A stretch of DNA of 7,971 bases from NCBI GenBank assembly GCA_030149685.1, contig JASLGI010000266.1:1-7971 (forward strand). The letters are read 5' to 3'. A program made the position numbers and the translations under genes. Every line of letters begins with the position of its first letter. Position 1 is the first letter of the stretch. Under the pieces are notes generated by a model, which saw only the letters and a list, made by a program, of their open reading frames with translations, was not told the DNA's origin and did no database searches. This document shows, one piece after another, positions 7,308 through 7,971 of this stretch. Source of the stretch: Bacillaceae bacterium. Its GTDB lineage: Bacteria > Bacillota > Bacilli > Bacillales_A > Planococcaceae.

Positions 7308-7538
7308 ATGGACGAATACGAAACGAGAACATGCTCGATCGGTCGTCGGCGACATACGAATCGAAGGGACGGTATGCGACCGCACCTTCTTCGCCATTTT
7401 TTGCTCAACCGCTGCCGTAAGCGGAAAAGCAACTGGACCGATTCGTTCTTCGTGATCTCATTCGTCTCTCATCGTTCACATTGGTTAGGGGTCGGGTCGA
7501 TTCATTACCCGACGGACAAAGGAGACATCTCATTGTGA
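7308..7538 (+). CDS. Doubtful 76-aa upstream ORF overlapping the PAP2 start
   Basis: An ATG at 7308 (or 7302) follows a purine-rich AAGGAAAAGG and opens 76 codons, ending in a TGA that overlaps the PAP2 start as GTGA, the classic coupling arrangement. It would begin about 20 nt after the predicted transcript start. Against it, the peptide is rich in Arg, His, Ser and Cys, like many non-coding frames, and has no recognisable domain, signal peptide or membrane helix. It may be a translated leader whose ribosomes disrupt the hairpin at 7491-7513, or chance. If it is not translated, this stretch is simply the PAP2 5' leader. Confidence 0.25.
   Translation: MDEYETRTCSIGRRRHTNRRDGMRPHLLRHFLLNRCRKRKSNWTDSFFVISFVSHRSHWLGVGSIHYPTDKGDISL
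7491..7513 (+). promoter_or_regulatory. Hairpin just upstream of the PAP2 ribosome binding site
   Basis: GTCGGGT (7491-7497) and ACCCGAC (7507-7513) form a perfect 7-bp, mostly G-C stem with a 9-nt loop. It ends 4 nt before the AAAGGAG ribosome binding site. No U tract follows, so termination is unlikely; an effect on translation initiation or mRNA stability is more plausible. Confidence 0.4.
7518..7524 (+). promoter_or_regulatory. Ribosome binding site of the PAP2 gene
   Basis: AAAGGAG precedes the GTG at 7535 by 10 nt. No ATG, and no other in-frame start with a binding site, exists between the in-frame stop at 7418 and this point, so it decides the GTG start. Confidence 0.75.
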
Positions 7539-7971
7539 AACTATTATTTAATGATCCGGACGCGCGTTTTGCCAAACGGCATGCGCTCGTCGCACTACTA
7601 GCGCTCAATGCGTTCGTACTGTTTTATTTCATCATCGCAACCGCAGACGGCGTCCCTTCGTTCGATTCGTATTGGACGGAGACGATGCATCAGTCGGAGC
7701 GCGCCTTTTTAACGACGCTCGCTCTCATCTTCACCGCGCTCGGTGACGTCAAATGGATGGCGGTCTTAACACTCATTACCGCGATCATCGCGTACCGGTA
7801 CAAAGCGTGGGACGGCTTAGCGATGATTTTGTTGACGAGCAGTGGATTCGTCGCATCGAACATCGTAGCGAAATGGCTCATCGACCGCCCCCGCCCGCCG
7901 TTTGAAGCGGAGCGGATCGTCGACGTCTTCGGCTCGAGTTTCCCGAGCGGCCATACGATGGGAAGCGTCGC
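7535..7971 (+). CDS. PAP2-superfamily membrane lipid phosphatase (3' end outside window)
   Basis: Visible are 145 codons from GTG, cut by the right edge. It carries the first two signature blocks of the PAP2 acid phosphatase superfamily: K-x6-RP (K113 to R120-P121, within KWLIDRPRP) and PSGH (137-140), with H140 the expected general acid. The third block, SRxxxxxH, would lie beyond the window. Hydrophobic segments at about 17-37, 58-70, 74-88 and 94-112 fit the multi-helix membrane fold, with a loop after helix 1. Such enzymes hydrolyse undecaprenyl diphosphate, phosphatidylglycerophosphate or phosphatidate; the fragment does not show which. N-terminal length and layout are normal for Bacillota members of about 200-230 residues. 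It is divergently transcribed from the dynamin operon, with about 475 nt between starts, so shared function is not implied, though both may concern the membrane. Confidence 0.93.
   Translation, partial: MKLLFNDPDARFAKRHALVALLALNAFVLFYFIIATADGVPSFDSYWTETMHQSERAFLTTLALIFTALGDVKWMAVLTLITAIIAYRYKAWDGLAMILLTSSGFVASNIVAKWLIDRPRPPFEAERIVDVFGSSFPSGHTMGSV

Larger units (their letters stand above)
7059..7534. other. Divergent intergenic region between dynamin operon and PAP2 gene
   Basis: This gap divides in two. The stretch 7130-7255 is very AT-rich, as expected of promoter DNA, and includes the small palindrome TTCTATAGAA (7181-7190). The stretch 7300-7534 has the higher GC of coding DNA yet no convincing gene, only the doubtful 76-codon ORF. 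It could be a long structured leader or the worn remnant of a former gene. I see no tRNA, known riboswitch core or terminator in it. Confidence 0.6.

Noticed and set aside
7331..7420. 29-codon ORF in the PAP2 frame, as a leader peptide or PAP2 N-terminus
   Set aside because: There is no ribosome binding site before its ATG, and a TAA at 7418 separates it from PAP2.
7409..7424. CCGCT-N6-AGCGG hairpin as a terminator
   Set aside because: The stem is only 5 bp and is not followed by a U tract in either direction.
7481..7534. Upstream in-frame TTG at 7481 as the PAP2 start
   Set aside because: No ribosome binding site precedes it, whereas the GTG at 7535 has AAAGGAG; the GTG start also gives a normal-length N-terminus before the first membrane helix.
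7405..7881. Two minus-strand open frames opposite the PAP2 gene
   Set aside because: They are antisense to a gene with clear PAP2 signatures or to its leader, have no binding sites and carry no motif.

Overview
The window looks like chromosomal DNA of a Bacillota member, probably Bacillales. A mid-GC, Exiguobacterium-like genome is my guess from codon style (many TCG, ACG, GTC and CGT codons), not something I can prove. Supporting signs are strong purine-rich ribosome binding sites (AAAGGAG, AAGGGGG, GGTGATC), all complementary to a Bacillus-type 16S rRNA 3' end, and sharply AT-rich intergenic DNA.

The left 7.06 kb is one tightly packed minus-strand operon, read from 7058 towards 1. It encodes three large dynamin-like GTPases in tandem: 682 aa (5010-7058), 753 aa (2748-5009) and 763 aa (443-2734). 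A fourth, unrecognised gene follows and runs off the left edge (1-450). Junctions are 0 nt, 13 nt and an 8-nt overlap, so translation is probably coupled throughout. The first two GTPases are paralogues, with aligned G motifs, a shared YYKE[WY]ER block, a similar aromatic/basic insert within their coiled coils and similar C-terminal tails. The third is a separate branch with a canonical NKID motif and a Gly/Ala-rich hydrophobic segment that could insert into membrane. The likely product is a multi-subunit membrane-associated dynamin machine. Membrane repair, membrane remodelling and phage defence are all plausible by family precedent (DynA, LeoABC, Eleos); the sequence alone does not choose between them.

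The stretch 7059-7534 is a divergent regulatory region. Facing the dynamin operon it holds a perfect 9-bp inverted repeat with a 6-nt spacer (7103-7126) and a weak sigma-A-like promoter. Facing right it holds a TTGACA promoter candidate, a doubtful 76-codon upstream ORF and a 7-bp hairpin just before a ribosome binding site.

From 7535 a plus-strand PAP2-superfamily lipid phosphatase begins and is cut by the right edge. No RNA gene, mobile element, CRISPR array or convincing terminator was seen.
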